64,000 bases of DNA from Collinsella sp. AK_207A (GCF_902501965.1 NZ_CABWID010000020.1:1-64000), one strand, 5' to 3'; positions 8,755 to 17,753 are shown, numbered from the stretch's first letter. Notes: generated by a model not told the origin, from the letters alone. Numbers and translations: made by a program.

Positions 8755-9705
8755 CTACTGCGATAGCAGCACGACCAGCGGAATCGTCAGGATGGAGAGG
8801 ATGATGGAGAAGAACGTCCCCTGCATCATGGGCTGGGCGTCCTTGCCGTACTCCAGGCAGTACAGCGCGCCGTTGGAGGCCACGGGCATGGCCATCTGGA
8901 GCACCGCGATCGCGAGCACGTTCGCCGGGCAGGCAAATCCGAGCGATTGCCCCAGCAGGCGGAGCAGCAGCAGCCCGAGCAGAGGCCCCGCCAGCAGGCG
9001 GCCCGCAGCCGCCACGTAGGCCCGCCAGTTGGCGAGCATGGAGAGCGGCTCGTAGCGGGCGATGGAGGAACCCGTGAGCAGCAGGGCCGCCGGCGTGGTC
9101 AGCTCGCCCACGATGGTGAGCGCGTCACTCGCCACGCCAAAGCCCGAGATGCCGAGCGCCACGCACGCCGTTACCACCAAGCTCGAGATGAGCACCGGCG
9201 TCTTGAAGCACGCCGCAACGTCCTTCAGCGTGCGCTTCCATCCCCCGCCCTCGCCCGAGACCATGATCACGCCCGCGGTGAAGATGAGGATGTTGGAGGG
9301 GATGATGCCGATGGCGGCGAGCAGCAGCGAGCCCTTGCCGAGGATGGCCTGGACCACCGGGAAGCCGATGAAGCCGCAGTTGCCGAACATCACGATGAAC
9401 TGGTAGATGCCGCGCTCGTCAACGGGTGCGCGCATCAGGAGCGCCAGCACGTAGCCCAAGAGGCCGGACACCACGAGGATGGTCGCCGTGGCCGCGAGCA
9501 TCCAGAGCATCTCGCCCGTTGAGGGCAGTCCGCCGGCCGATCCCAGCGAAGCCAGGATCATGCACGGCATGCTCACGTTCAAGACCAGCGTGGAGAGGCG
9601 GACGTCGAAATCGTCATCCATAAAGCCGAGCTTGTGCGCCGCCCATCCCACGAGAATGGGCAGTGAAACGGTCACCATCTGCAATGCCACGAACGAGAAA
9701 TTCAT
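8755..9705 (-). CDS. AEC family transporter (auxin efflux carrier type)
   Basis: A 316-aa protein with about ten hydrophobic segments and the AEC-family opening (LPILVGWAAHKLGFMDD) and NCGFIGFPV motif near 135. Bacterial AEC carriers export or exchange organic acids such as malate. The start is set at the ATG at 9705 (MNFSFVAL), preceded by a GGGGG-rich ribosome-binding site; upstream in-frame ATG adds only seven polar residues. It stands alone between hairpins. The substrate is unknown. Confidence 0.85.
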   Translation of the reverse strand: MNFSFVALQMVTVSLPILVGWAAHKLGFMDDDFDVRLSTLVLNVSMPCMILASLGSAGGLPSTGEMLWMLAATATILVVSGLLGYVLALLMRAPVDERGIYQFIVMFGNCGFIGFPVVQAILGKGSLLLAAIGIIPSNILIFTAGVIMVSGEGGGWKRTLKDVAACFKTPVLISSLVVTACVALGISGFGVASDALTIVGELTTPAALLLTGSSIARYEPLSMLANWRAYVAAAGRLLAGPLLGLLLLRLLGQSLGFACPANVLAIAVLQMAMPVASNGALYCLEYGKDAQPMMQGTFFSIILSILTIPLVVLLSQ

Positions 9706-9800
9706 GTAACAAGCCCCCTTGCGCATTTCGGGGGCAAGTCTACACCCGCGGGCGGAACACGCCTGCCGCGGACCCGTTCGTTCACATACGAGCCGATGCA

Positions 9801-9836
9801 GCCGGCCCCCGGGAACCGTAGCTCCCAGGGGCCGGC
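9801..9836 (-). terminator. GC-rich hairpin after MFS gene
   Basis: GCCGGCCCC and GGGGCCGGC pair closely around GGGAACCGTAGCTCCC, giving a long stem just past the MFS stop. No T-tract follows on the minus strand. Confidence 0.5.
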
Positions 9837-9867
9837 CGGACGAGACCTTTCAGCGTCGTCGCGTTGG

Positions 9868-11160
9868 CTACGCCAGGCTCTTGGCGCTGTTCTCGGCGGC
9901 CAGCAGGCCCGCGAGCATCAGCGCGGAGCACACCCCGCAGACGATCCACAGCGGCACGAAACTATGCGCGGAGTCGAAGATGGCACCCGCGAGCAGCGAG
10001 CTCACCACGCCGCCGGCCATCTCGAGGCTCGTGATCCAACCCGAGATCTTACCCAGGTCGCGCATACCGTAGAGCTTGGAGGCAGCGACCGTGGGCGCCA
10101 CCGTGCCCATGCAGGTACCGATGCCGAAGGCGATGCCGCCCACGTAGGGACCCCAATCCGTGGCCGGGAACGAGAGTCCCACGCATGCGATGATGCAGGC
10201 AACGGAACCCAGGATGTTACCGGCCCTCAGGCCGAACTTGTCGTAGATGGCGCCGAGCGAGATCTTGGCGATCACCACCGTCACCATGTAGACGCTCATG
10301 ACGGTACCCGCCCAGGTAAGGCTGTGGCCGCCCGTGACGATCTTCTCGCCGTTGATGGTCACGCCCGTCATGTTGGTCACCTGGTTGCCGAGCACCGCCA
10401 GGTTCACGACGCCCATGAGCACGAAGGCACCCACGAGCAGCCAGAAAGACGGATGACGCTTAACGACGTCCCAGCCGGCACCATCGCGCGCGGCGGCGAA
10501 CTCCTCGGCAGAGGCAGCGTCCTTGGCCGCCTCCTCGGCAATCTTCTTGGCGCCGTAGGGCTCAAGCCCGATGTCCGAGGGACGGGTGTGAAAGGCGAAG
10601 GCGGTGATGGGGAAGCTCGCCACAAAGCAGATGAGCGCGAGCGCAAGGAGCGCCGGACGCCAGCCGTAGCTCATGATGATCGAGCTCACGATGGGCGAGA
10701 GCACCGCGCCGCCAAAGCCGGAGCCCGAGAGCGCGATGGAGATGGCAAGGCCGCGCTTGGCCGTGAACCAGTTGGCCGAGACGAGAGAGATGAGCAGGCG
10801 CGTGCCGGCGACCACCACCACGCCGGCGATGGCGATGAGCACGTAGAGCTGCCACGCCGCGGTGATGAACGAGAGGGCCACGAGCACGAGCGAGGTGATG
10901 GCCACCGAGAGGCAGCCGAGCACCCGGCTCGAGACGCGGTCGGCCAGGATACCCACGGCGGCGGCGCCCACGATGCTCATCAGCGTGGAGATGGAACTCG
11001 AGAGGTTGTACTGCGAGAGGGTGAGGCCCAGGTCCTTGACGATATACGCCTGGAAGAGCGCGATACAGTTGATGAACGTGGTGTAGCAGGTGGCCATGAT
11101 GAGGAAGCCGGCGGCCACCACGAACCAGCCGGGAAAGATCTTGTACGTCTTGGATGCCAT
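9868..11160 (-). CDS. MFS transporter (oxalate/formate antiporter-like)
   Basis: A 430-aa major facilitator with twelve hydrophobic segments, a cytoplasmic loop after TM2 (GILADRVSSR), the usual central loop (about 190-230) rich in Ala and Glu, and RPALLALALI after TM5. The opening FPGWFVVAAG is typical of the oxalate/formate or monocarboxylate branch. The start is at 11160, with AAGGAGG four bases upstream; the longer upstream reading is not needed. It follows the M20 hydrolase gene by 94 nt on the same strand, so it may carry that enzyme's substrate or product. Confidence 0.85.
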   Translation of the reverse strand: MASKTYKIFPGWFVVAAGFLIMATCYTTFINCIALFQAYIVKDLGLTLSQYNLSSSISTLMSIVGAAAVGILADRVSSRVLGCLSVAITSLVLVALSFITAAWQLYVLIAIAGVVVVAGTRLLISLVSANWFTAKRGLAISIALSGSGFGGAVLSPIVSSIIMSYGWRPALLALALICFVASFPITAFAFHTRPSDIGLEPYGAKKIAEEAAKDAASAEEFAAARDGAGWDVVKRHPSFWLLVGAFVLMGVVNLAVLGNQVTNMTGVTINGEKIVTGGHSLTWAGTVMSVYMVTVVIAKISLGAIYDKFGLRAGNILGSVACIIACVGLSFPATDWGPYVGGIAFGIGTCMGTVAPTVAASKLYGMRDLGKISGWITSLEMAGGVVSSLLAGAIFDSAHSFVPLWIVCGVCSALMLAGLLAAENSAKSLA

Positions 11161-11254
11161 GGGTCCTCCTTCTGAGGGCGGGAACAAGAGCGGGCGATGC
11201 CGAGTGGGCACGGCCGGGTGCTGGTGCTGGGCGCTGGGTGCTAGGCGCCAGACG

Positions 11255-12499
11255 CTAGGCGCTCGCCTGGTCGCCGAGCCAGCCCAGGGCCACGGCGGCG
11301 TAGGCGGTGGCAGCGAGCGGCAGTGCCTCGTCGGCAAAGCGAACGCCGGGGTTGTGCTGCGGAAGCCCCTGTTCCACGTCCGTGGGCTGGGCGCCGATCA
11401 TGAAGTATGCGGAGGGCACGCGCTCAGACACGAGCGAGAAGTCCTCGGACGCCATGTTGTGCATGCCGCCCACCTGCGGGGCATCGGGCAGCGCCGCGGC
11501 AACGTAGCCCTCGCACGCCTCCACCATGGCCTCGTCGAGCACCAGCGGCGGCACGTCGTTGATGACCTCGATCTGGGCATCGCAGCGATACGTGGCCGCC
11601 ACGCCCCGGACCAGCTCGCCGATGCGCTCCACCAGATCGCGCATGAGCGCGGGCTCGAACACGCGCATGGTGCCCGCGAGCACGCAGGTGTCGGGAATGA
11701 CATTGGCGGCGGCGCCCGCCTGGAAGGAGCCGATGGTGAGCGCGACCTCCTTCATGGCGCTCACCTCGCGCGCGATGAGCTCCTGCAGCGCCAGGTGCAC
11801 GTGCACGCCCGCGGTGATGGGATCGACACCCGTCTCGGGGGCGGATCCGTGGCAGCCCTTGCCCGTGAGCACGATGCGGAAGCCGTAGACGCCCGAAAGC
11901 ACCGAGATGCCGTGGGCGACGACCCCGAGTGGCATGGCGGCGATCACGTGCGAAGCGTAGGCCACGTCCACCTTCGGGGCCTCGAGCAGGCCGTCCTCGA
12001 TGGCGGCGCGGGCACCGAGGAAGGTCTCCTCACCCGGCTGGAACACGAGCTTGACGGTACCGAGCTTTGCAATCTCGGCCTCGCGGGCCTTGAGCAGGCG
12101 AGCGGCACCCAGCAGCGAGGTGGCGTGCAGGTCGTGCCCGCAGGCGTGCATGCGCCCGCAGGTGGCGGCGAAGGGCTCGCCGGACTCCTCGGCAACGGGC
12201 AGGGCGTCCATGTCCGCGCGAAGCAGGATGGTGGGACCGGCCTCCTCGTCCGTAGCCGTGCCGTCGCCCGCGGCAGCCGCTTGCGCGCCGCGGCCGATGA
12301 GCGCGATCACGCAGGAGCCGTCCACCGCCGTGCGGAAGGGAATCCCCAGCTCCTGCAGGTGCTGCCGCACAAAAGCGCTCGTCTGCGGCAGGCTGAGTGA
12401 AAGCTCGGGAATCCGGTGCAGCTCATGGCGCCAGTCCGCCAGCTCGTCGGAGAAGGCCCGGGCCTCTCCCGCCAGGTCCACAATTCGTAGATCGGTCAC
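11255..12499 (-). CDS. M20 family amidohydrolase (N-acyl amino acid or hippurate hydrolase type)
   Basis: A 414-aa metallo-amidohydrolase. RADMDALPV, GRMHACGHD, the QPGEE catalytic Glu motif and the final HNPGVRF histidine are all in place, as is the mid-chain lid domain (GKGCHGSAPETGVDP). Such enzymes cleave N-acyl amino acids, hippurate or related amides in the cytoplasm. I chose the GTG at 12499 because GGGGGAC lies just before it; upstream in-frame codons have no such site. It is the first gene of a likely two-gene unit with the MFS transporter. Confidence 0.85.
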   Translation of the reverse strand: MTDLRIVDLAGEARAFSDELADWRHELHRIPELSLSLPQTSAFVRQHLQELGIPFRTAVDGSCVIALIGRGAQAAAAGDGTATDEEAGPTILLRADMDALPVAEESGEPFAATCGRMHACGHDLHATSLLGAARLLKAREAEIAKLGTVKLVFQPGEETFLGARAAIEDGLLEAPKVDVAYASHVIAAMPLGVVAHGISVLSGVYGFRIVLTGKGCHGSAPETGVDPITAGVHVHLALQELIAREVSAMKEVALTIGSFQAGAAANVIPDTCVLAGTMRVFEPALMRDLVERIGELVRGVAATYRCDAQIEVINDVPPLVLDEAMVEACEGYVAAALPDAPQVGGMHNMASEDFSLVSERVPSAYFMIGAQPTDVEQGLPQHNPGVRFADEALPLAATAYAAVALGWLGDQASA

Positions 12500-12600
12500 A
12501 TGTCCCCCATCCTCGAGATGCAATATGTCGACTGTAAGCGCTTTGTTGCACTGCGGTGCGTGCACGGGACAACGCAACCGGCTTTTTACAATCGACGAAC

Positions 12601-12680
12601 GCGGGGGCTGCTACGGGGTAGCCCCCCCGCACAGAGAAACCCCCAACCCCAAACGCGTCGGTTCCGTTTGGGATTGGGGG
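12601..12680 (-). terminator. Tandem hairpins downstream of the anti-sigma gene
   Basis: On the minus strand CCCCCAATCCCAAACG pairs with CGTTTGGGGTTGGGGG (bases 12640-12680), followed by TTTCTCTG. A second stem, GGGGGCT with AGCCCCC, follows at 12601-12630. The first is a good intrinsic terminator for the sigma operon; the second could shape the leader of the M20 gene. Confidence 0.75.
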
Positions 12681-12723
12681 CGTTGCGATACAGCCGCGGG
12701 GATGGCCCCTCGGGATCAAGCGA

Positions 12724-14067
12724 CTACTTTGCCATGAGCTCCGTGCCGTTGACGGTCACGCTCGCCACCTGGTCCACGTCGATGATCTGGTCGAAGAAGA
12801 AGCCGCGCTTGATAATCTCCCTGCCGCCGACTTCGTCCCTGTTCATGGAGCTGCTCGCGTTCGACACCTCGGTCTTGCTGCCGTCCTTCATCGTGAAGAC
12901 ATAGTCCTGGTTACAGAAACTCTCCAGCGCGCCTTGCCGTTCTTCGGTCTCCTGGCCGCTTTCCGCGTTCCCGGAATCCTCAAGCAAGCCATTTACCGAG
13001 TACTCGATGGTGAACGCCACGGGGCTGATCGTCGCCTTATCGATGGTGGCATCCATGCCGCCCTGCTTGATCTTGGTTCCCTCGCCGATGGACACGCCCG
13101 CATCCTCGTAGTTCACCTTAAAATCGAGCTTCCACTCACCCTTGGCGAGCAGCTTGCCGGCATTCGCCGCGTTCGCGCTCTGGTCGCCCGAGGTGGCATC
13201 GCCCGCACTCACGCCCTCGTCGGCGCTATACACCTTAAGGTCGCGTAGATCCACGTGGATGGTCTTGCCAATGAGCGATTCGCCGCCATCGACGTCGACG
13301 TTCCACTCCTCAACGTACTGCACCTTGTTGTCGGTGGGATCGGCATCGTAGAAGTACGCACCGCCAGCCATACCGCGGGTGCCGTCGATGAAGCTGCCGG
13401 GGGATTCGAAGCCCATGCTGGTGGCACTGTAATTGCCGCCGGAGAAATCGAAGGGCTTGCCGTCATCGCGCGAGATCGTGTAGACGATCTTTACGTTGGC
13501 GGCATCGCCGATGATGGCGTCCGCGGTGACGGTCACACCGTTCGAGGTTGCGGAAGCGCCCGCGGGACGGCCGACCTTGTCGACGATCTTGGTGTCCGCC
13601 ACGCTGCCGCCGAACAGGTCTTGGACAGCCTGCGAAAGCGGAACCGAGATGACGCCCGAGGCGATCGCCGTGCCGCCGCCACCGAGCAGGAGCGCCGCCA
13701 CCAGACCGGCCGCCACGGCCCAGCGGGTGCGGGGGCGGCGCGCGCTGGGGCGTTGACGGCGCGGCGCGACGGACTGGGAACCCGTTACCGCCATGGCGGG
13801 AGCAGCGTTCGCCGCCACTCGTGCCGGCATCTCGAGCACCTGCGCCGGCACATGGAGGGGCGCCTCTGCATCCTTCGCCGCTGCAGCTTCCTCGGCTGCC
13901 CGCGCCGCGGCCTTCGCTACAACCGCTTGGCGCAACTTGCCCTTGAGACGCGCCTTGGCGTCGTTGGAGAGGCCGGCCCCGGAGAGCTCGCCCTGGTACG
14001 CGGCGAGGAACTCCCGCTCAAAGGCGTTGAACTCGTGCTGGTTCCCGTTCATCTTCTGCTCGCTCAT
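12724..14067 (-). CDS. Membrane anti-sigma-like protein with DUF4179-type ectodomain
   Basis: A 447-aa protein with a cytoplasmic N-terminus of about 115 residues rich in Ala and Glu, one membrane segment (WAVAAGLVAALLLGGGG, about 116-137) and an extracytoplasmic domain of about 300 residues with beta-rich character. Together with the ECF sigma gene just upstream this is the standard layout for a membrane anti-sigma factor that holds the sigma factor until an envelope signal arrives. The ATG at 14067 overlaps the sigma stop as ATGA, so translation is coupled. I name the ectodomain DUF4179-like by general resemblance only; the signal is not known. Confidence 0.65.
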   Translation of the reverse strand: MSEQKMNGNQHEFNAFEREFLAAYQGELSGAGLSNDAKARLKGKLRQAVVAKAAARAAEEAAAAKDAEAPLHVPAQVLEMPARVAANAAPAMAVTGSQSVAPRRQRPSARRPRTRWAVAAGLVAALLLGGGGTAIASGVISVPLSQAVQDLFGGSVADTKIVDKVGRPAGASATSNGVTVTADAIIGDAANVKIVYTISRDDGKPFDFSGGNYSATSMGFESPGSFIDGTRGMAGGAYFYDADPTDNKVQYVEEWNVDVDGGESLIGKTIHVDLRDLKVYSADEGVSAGDATSGDQSANAANAGKLLAKGEWKLDFKVNYEDAGVSIGEGTKIKQGGMDATIDKATISPVAFTIEYSVNGLLEDSGNAESGQETEERQGALESFCNQDYVFTMKDGSKTEVSNASSSMNRDEVGGREIIKRGFFFDQIIDVDQVASVTVNGTELMAK

Positions 14068-14693
14068 CGTGCGTCTCCTTTCAGCATCTCGCGCAGCGTC
14101 TTGCGGCCGCGGCTCAAACGGGCGTTCACGGCAACCTCGCTCGCTCCGGTGATGGTGGAGATCTCGCGCGCCGAATAGCCCTCGTAGTAGTACAGGTAGA
14201 TGGTCTCGCGATAGAGTGCCGGCAAGGCGTTCACCGCGGCGAGCACGGGCGAGTCGCTGCCCGCGATTTCCGCTTCGGGACCCTCGGTCGTAAGCGTCTC
14301 GAGCACCGCCGTCGCCTGCACGCCGGCCTCGTCGTCCAACGTCACCGTGCGCTGCCGGTACGCGCTCTTGAGCACGTCCTTGCACGCGTTGATGGTGGCG
14401 CGGATGATCCAGGCCTTCTCGTGCTCCGCGCTGGTGAACCGGCGGGTGCCGCTGCCCATGAGGTCGAACAGCTTGAGAAAGACCGTCTGGCAGATGTCCT
14501 CCGCGTCCGCGCGCGAGCCCAGGTAGGTGTAGCTCACGCGGGTGATGAGGTCCGCATAGGCCTCGACCAGGCGGTCAATCTCGGACTCGATGAACGCCGG
14601 CGTCGCGGGTGCCGTTCGCTCGCTCCCGGCGGGTGCCGCCGTATCGTCCACGCCCCTCACCCCCTCGTACTTACGCGCCGTTGCATACTGCAT
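14064..14693 (-). CDS. ECF (sigma-70 family) RNA polymerase sigma factor
   Basis: A 209-aa ECF sigma factor. Region 2 is at about 43-110 (YLGSRADAEDICQTVFLKLF) and region 4 at about 150-205 (LPALYRETIYLYYYEGYSA then SEVAVNARLSRGRKTL). It redirects RNA polymerase to a small regulon, often its own operon plus envelope genes. It is transcribed with the membrane protein at 12724-14067, its likely antagonist. A stem-loop (GGAGAGGG/CCCTCTCC, 14718-14738) sits in the leader just before the start and might affect translation. Confidence 0.9.
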   Translation of the reverse strand: MQYATARKYEGVRGVDDTAAPAGSERTAPATPAFIESEIDRLVEAYADLITRVSYTYLGSRADAEDICQTVFLKLFDLMGSGTRRFTSAEHEKAWIIRATINACKDVLKSAYRQRTVTLDDEAGVQATAVLETLTTEGPEAEIAGSDSPVLAAVNALPALYRETIYLYYYEGYSAREISTITGASEVAVNARLSRGRKTLREMLKGDAR

Positions 14694-14931
14694 GGTAGCC
14701 TCGCTCTCGGTTGGATTGGAGAGGGCTCGTCCCTCTCCCCCTTCACCTTCAACACGAGCGAGTCGCTCAGAACCTGACGAGATTGACGGTTTTTCTCGAG
14801 CGGGCGTACCGGAGCGGCGCTGACTGACCGTCTATCCAACCACGCAGAAGTGGCGTCCGCGCCGCATGCTATGCTGCGAACCAGCAGAAGGGCGTTTACA
14901 TAAGCCCTCAACGTCATAAGGAGGTACCGGT

Positions 14932-15012
14932 ATGATTGTTGTTCTCTATACCATTTGGTGCATCATGACGCTGCCGTTCCGCATCGTGTGGTATTTATTC
15001 AGGCTGATGTAA
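14932..15012 (+). CDS. 26-aa hydrophobic peptide, putative small membrane protein
   Basis: ATG at 14932 is preceded at an ideal distance by AAGGAGG and opens 26 codons ending in TAA at 15012. The peptide (MIVVLYTIWC start, IVWYLFRLM end) is hydrophobic with two Arg, enough for one short membrane helix with a positive C-terminus. A perfect 16-bp hairpin follows 25 nt later. The ribosome-binding site, the terminator and the 240-nt space around it make a real small gene likely. I do not recognise the family; its neighbours (ECF operon on one side, YerC on the other) face away from it. Confidence 0.7.
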   Translation: MIVVLYTIWCIMTLPFRIVWYLFRLM

Positions 15013-15037
15013 GCGTCCTGCCCCGCGGCAATGAAGC

Positions 15038-15084
15038 GGCCCCGTGCCTCCAACCATGTCATTCATGCTTGGAGGCACGGGGCC
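15038..15084. terminator. Strong bidirectional hairpin terminator
   Basis: GGCCCCGTGCCTCCAA pairs perfectly with TTGGAGGCACGGGGCC across a 15-nt loop, followed by TTGTTT on the plus strand. It ends the 26-aa peptide gene and also lies past the YerC gene on the minus strand. Confidence 0.85.
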
Positions 15085-15114
15085 TTGTTTGAAACGATAC
15101 GGCTGCAGCCGCGG

Positions 15115-15414
15115 CTACGCGCGGTCGGCGAGTTCTATGAGGACGCGACGGTAACCGCCCCACTCGCCGTTCAGGGCTTTGGAGACGCGGCTGACCGTGG
15201 TGGACGAGGCGCCGGTGCGCGCCTGTACCTCAACATAGGGATCCCCCCCGTCCAGATAGCGCGCCACCTGGAGACGCTGGGCAAAGTCGCAGATCTCGCG
15301 CGGAGTGCAGAGGTCGGTGAGGAACGCGCGAACGTCGTCGGCGTCCTCAAGGGTCAGGAACGCATCGACCAGCTGCTGCACGTCGGCCTGATCAAACATC
15401 TTCTCGATATTCAC
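15115..15414 (-). CDS. YerC/YecD-type TrpR-related DNA-binding protein
   Basis: About 99 aa. The TrpR-like helical domain is clear: LTDLCTPREICDFAQRLQVAR followed by TGASSTTVSRVSKALN, the helix-turn-helix. YerC/YecD proteins are small repressors related to the Trp repressor; their regulons are poorly known. I prefer the GTG at 15414 because the family N-terminus begins near here; no start codon has a perfect ribosome-binding site. The palindrome at 15459-15482 just upstream could be an autoregulatory operator. Confidence 0.8.
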   Translation of the reverse strand: MNIEKMFDQADVQQLVDAFLTLEDADDVRAFLTDLCTPREICDFAQRLQVARYLDGGDPYVEVQARTGASSTTVSRVSKALNGEWGGYRRVLIELADRA

Positions 15415-15458
15415 AAGACACCACCAGACTCCCTCGAAAACGGCAAGACCGATACTCA

Positions 15459-15482
15459 AGAAGACCAGAGAACCGGTCTTCT
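15459..15482. promoter_or_regulatory. Palindrome upstream of the YerC-type gene
   Basis: AGAAGACC and GGTCTTCT form an 8-bp inverted repeat separated by 8 nt, about 45 nt upstream of the YerC start. Position and symmetry fit an operator for the repressor itself, though an RNA hairpin is also possible. Confidence 0.45.
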
Positions 15483-15660
15483 ATTCACTGCCAATCTGCT
15501 CGCGGAAGTGTATCACACCACTACGCTAAAGCGCTCGAGCACACCAAGTCAACAACCGCCGCCGGTTGCGGCGCATCGGCGGATGGGCGGCCCTTGCAGC
15601 AGGCCTGGTTCGGTTGCCGCCCCGCACTAGGCGTGCCGGCCCGCGCAGCCCGACTCGGCG

Positions 15661-16701
15661 CTACAACCGTGGCAGCGTGGGCACGAGCGAGAGCCGCTCC
15701 GCCATCCCCTCGGTCCAGAGCACCTCGTCGCGATCCGTGATGATAACGGCCTCGATCCCGCTGATCCCCTCGATGAAGTCGATCGCCCGCTCGGCGCCCA
15801 GCATGAGCGCGGTGGTGGACCACCCGTCGCAATCAAGCGAGCAAGCGGCCACGATGGTCGCGCTCGCCACGTCCGTCTGCGCGGGCATGCCCGTCTTGGG
15901 GTCGAGGATGTGGTGGTAGGTGACGCCGCCGCGTGTGAAGCGCCGCTCCGCCACGCCGCTCGTCACCACCGAGCCGTCCCGCACTTCCACGATCGCGCGG
16001 CTATGGGCCTCGTCGAGCGGGTTCTGGATGCCGATGCGCCATGGATCGCCAGCGTGCACGGGCGGAAGCGAGGTCTCGTCCGCCGGCCGGCCACCGCGCA
16101 CGAGCACGTTGCCGCCCAAGTTGATAACGAAGCGATCCACCCCGTGCGCCACCAGACCGGCCGCAAGGTCGTCCGCAATGTAGCCCTTGGCCACGCCGCC
16201 CAGGTCGAGCACTGTCTCGGGGTCCGTTATGGCGAGGGTGGGGGCACCGGCGCTAACCCAACCCAGCGCGATATTCCGATATCCCACGTGCGGGAGTGCG
16301 CGGGAGAGGGCCAACTTGCTCGGCACCACCCCCGTATGGAAGTTCCAGAGCGACGTGACCGTGCCCATGGTGATGTCGAACAGCCCCTGGCTCCGCTCGC
16401 AATAGCCCAGGGCCAAGCGCACGAGCTCGGCCGTCTCGGGAGCGATGGCAACCGGCTCCGGCGATGCGGCGTGGGCGCGCGCGATATCGGAATCGGAGCG
16501 TGTGCGCGAAAGCGCGTGCTCAAAGAACACGCACCGGTCCCGCAGCGCCAGCAGGGCCGGGTCGGCAACCTCGGCCGAAGCGTAGGCATGCACGTGCACG
16601 TCGGTGTTGAAGATGAAGAACGAGATGGCCCGCGAACCGTCCGCCGCCGTCCACGGCCGGGCGGTGAGCGGATCGCCGTACGTGTAGCCTTGCTGCGCCA
16701 T
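15661..16701 (-). CDS. apbE: ApbE family FAD:protein FMN transferase
   Basis: A 346-aa protein of normal ApbE length. DLGGVAKGYIADDLA, INLGGNV, VTSGVAERRF and HHILDPKTG are the signature blocks for FAD and Mg2+ binding. ApbE moves FMN from FAD to a Thr in extracytoplasmic flavoproteins such as RnfG, NqrC and FMN-binding reductases. This copy has no signal peptide or lipobox at the chosen start (ATG 16701, with GGGAGG just upstream), so it may act in the cytoplasm or on a protein before export. No flavoprotein partner is adjacent. Confidence 0.9.
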   Translation of the reverse strand: MAQQGYTYGDPLTARPWTAADGSRAISFFIFNTDVHVHAYASAEVADPALLALRDRCVFFEHALSRTRSDSDIARAHAASPEPVAIAPETAELVRLALGYCERSQGLFDITMGTVTSLWNFHTGVVPSKLALSRALPHVGYRNIALGWVSAGAPTLAITDPETVLDLGGVAKGYIADDLAAGLVAHGVDRFVINLGGNVLVRGGRPADETSLPPVHAGDPWRIGIQNPLDEAHSRAIVEVRDGSVVTSGVAERRFTRGGVTYHHILDPKTGMPAQTDVASATIVAACSLDCDGWSTTALMLGAERAIDFIEGISGIEAVIITDRDEVLWTEGMAERLSLVPTLPRL

Positions 16702-16797
16702 AATCCCTCCCAAACAAGGCGCGGGGAAATCCCCGCGCCGCATGGGGAATACTCTCCCCGGTTTGAAGTTCATTATAAGAAGCCTAAGGAGCCTGCC

Positions 16798-17163
16798 ATG
16801 CGCTTTCTGCTCAACTGGATCATGACCGCCATCGCGCTCGCCATCGCCGTCTGGTTCATACCGGGCCTCAGTGCGTTCGGCGCCGAGCCATGGCTCTGCT
16901 TTCTCTTCGTGAGCCTCTTCCTCGGCATCGTCAACACGCTCGTGAAGCCGTTTTTGAGCATCATCTCGCTGCCCATAACCTTCTTCTCGCTCGGCGTGTT
17001 CCAGCTCATCATCAACACGTTCATGCTCGAACTCGCCAGCTGGCTCTCGGTGAGCTTTCTGGGTGCGGGTATCAGCATCGCGAGCTTTGGCTCGGCGTTT
17101 GTCGGCGCGATCATCGTGAGCATCCTCTGCGCCATCCTCGGCGTGACGTACAACGAGGGTTAG
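16798..17163 (+). CDS. Phage-holin-4 / YvlD family membrane protein
   Basis: A 121-aa membrane protein with four hydrophobic segments and the family loop NTLVKPFLSIISLPITFFSLG between TM2 and TM3. Despite the family name these are chromosomal proteins, often in envelope-stress regulons; their biochemical role is unsettled. AAGGAG lies before the ATG at 16798. It is transcribed away from apbE and converges on the deformylase-like gene with only 14 nt between them. Confidence 0.8.
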   Translation: MRFLLNWIMTAIALAIAVWFIPGLSAFGAEPWLCFLFVSLFLGIVNTLVKPFLSIISLPITFFSLGVFQLIINTFMLELASWLSVSFLGAGISIASFGSAFVGAIIVSILCAILGVTYNEG

Positions 17164-17177
17164 CGACGAGGCGAGAC

Positions 17178-17597
17178 CTACACCAGCTTGCCGTTGCAGT
17201 GGTCGATCATGTGCTGGATCATCTGCGCGGTAAAGCCGGCGTACTCGCGACGGCGATGACGGAGCTCGCCGTCGACCAGCTCGTCGAAGTCCACCTTGAT
17301 CTTGATGTGGCGCTTGACGTTCACCACGCCCTCGCGGGTGAGGCAGCTCTCCTGCACGCGCTGCGGACCCAGGCCGAACACGAGCTTGGGGTTCAGCATG
17401 ACGAACGGCTTGCCGTCGTCCCCCTCCACGGCGCAGATCGCCTTCGTCACGCCGATCTGGTTGGCTGCCAGGCACCCGGCGTCGGAAAGCGAGGCCAAGG
17501 TGTCCAGCACATCCTGGATGACCGGGGCGTCCTCCGCCGTAGCGGGCTCGCACGGCGTGGAGAGGATGGCGTCGTCGTGAATCAGTTCGCGAATCAT
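17178..17597 (-). CDS. Peptide deformylase-like protein lacking the catalytic glutamate
   Basis: A 139-aa protein of the short peptide deformylase family. Motif 1 is GCLAANQIG, motif 2 is ESCLTREGV (metal Cys kept) and motif 3 is QHMIDHCNG. In active deformylases motif 3 is HExxH; both metal histidines are kept here but the general-base Glu is Met. The codon is plainly ATG in the sequence. The protein may bind metal and formyl-Met peptides but should hydrolyse poorly, if at all. It begins at ATG 17597 after a GGGACCCCC-type site. A second, active deformylase elsewhere in the genome would be expected. Confidence 0.8.
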   Translation of the reverse strand: MIRELIHDDAILSTPCEPATAEDAPVIQDVLDTLASLSDAGCLAANQIGVTKAICAVEGDDGKPFVMLNPKLVFGLGPQRVQESCLTREGVVNVKRHIKIKVDFDELVDGELRHRRREYAGFTAQMIQHMIDHCNGKLV

Positions 17598-17753
17598 GGG
17601 GGTCCCTTTCAATCGGTTGCGCCCGCTATTGTAGCCCAGGACGGGCGCCCGGCTGCAGCCGCGATGGGTCCAAAAAGTTACCGCTACATGACTTATCTTG
17701 GGCATTTTACGGAGCGACTCCCGCAGGGGCCGGATGTCCGCCCGCGCGCATAC

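Noticed and set aside
16798-17163. Prophage holin
   Set aside because: The family name suggests phage, but the protein is the YvlD-like chromosomal type and no other phage genes are near.
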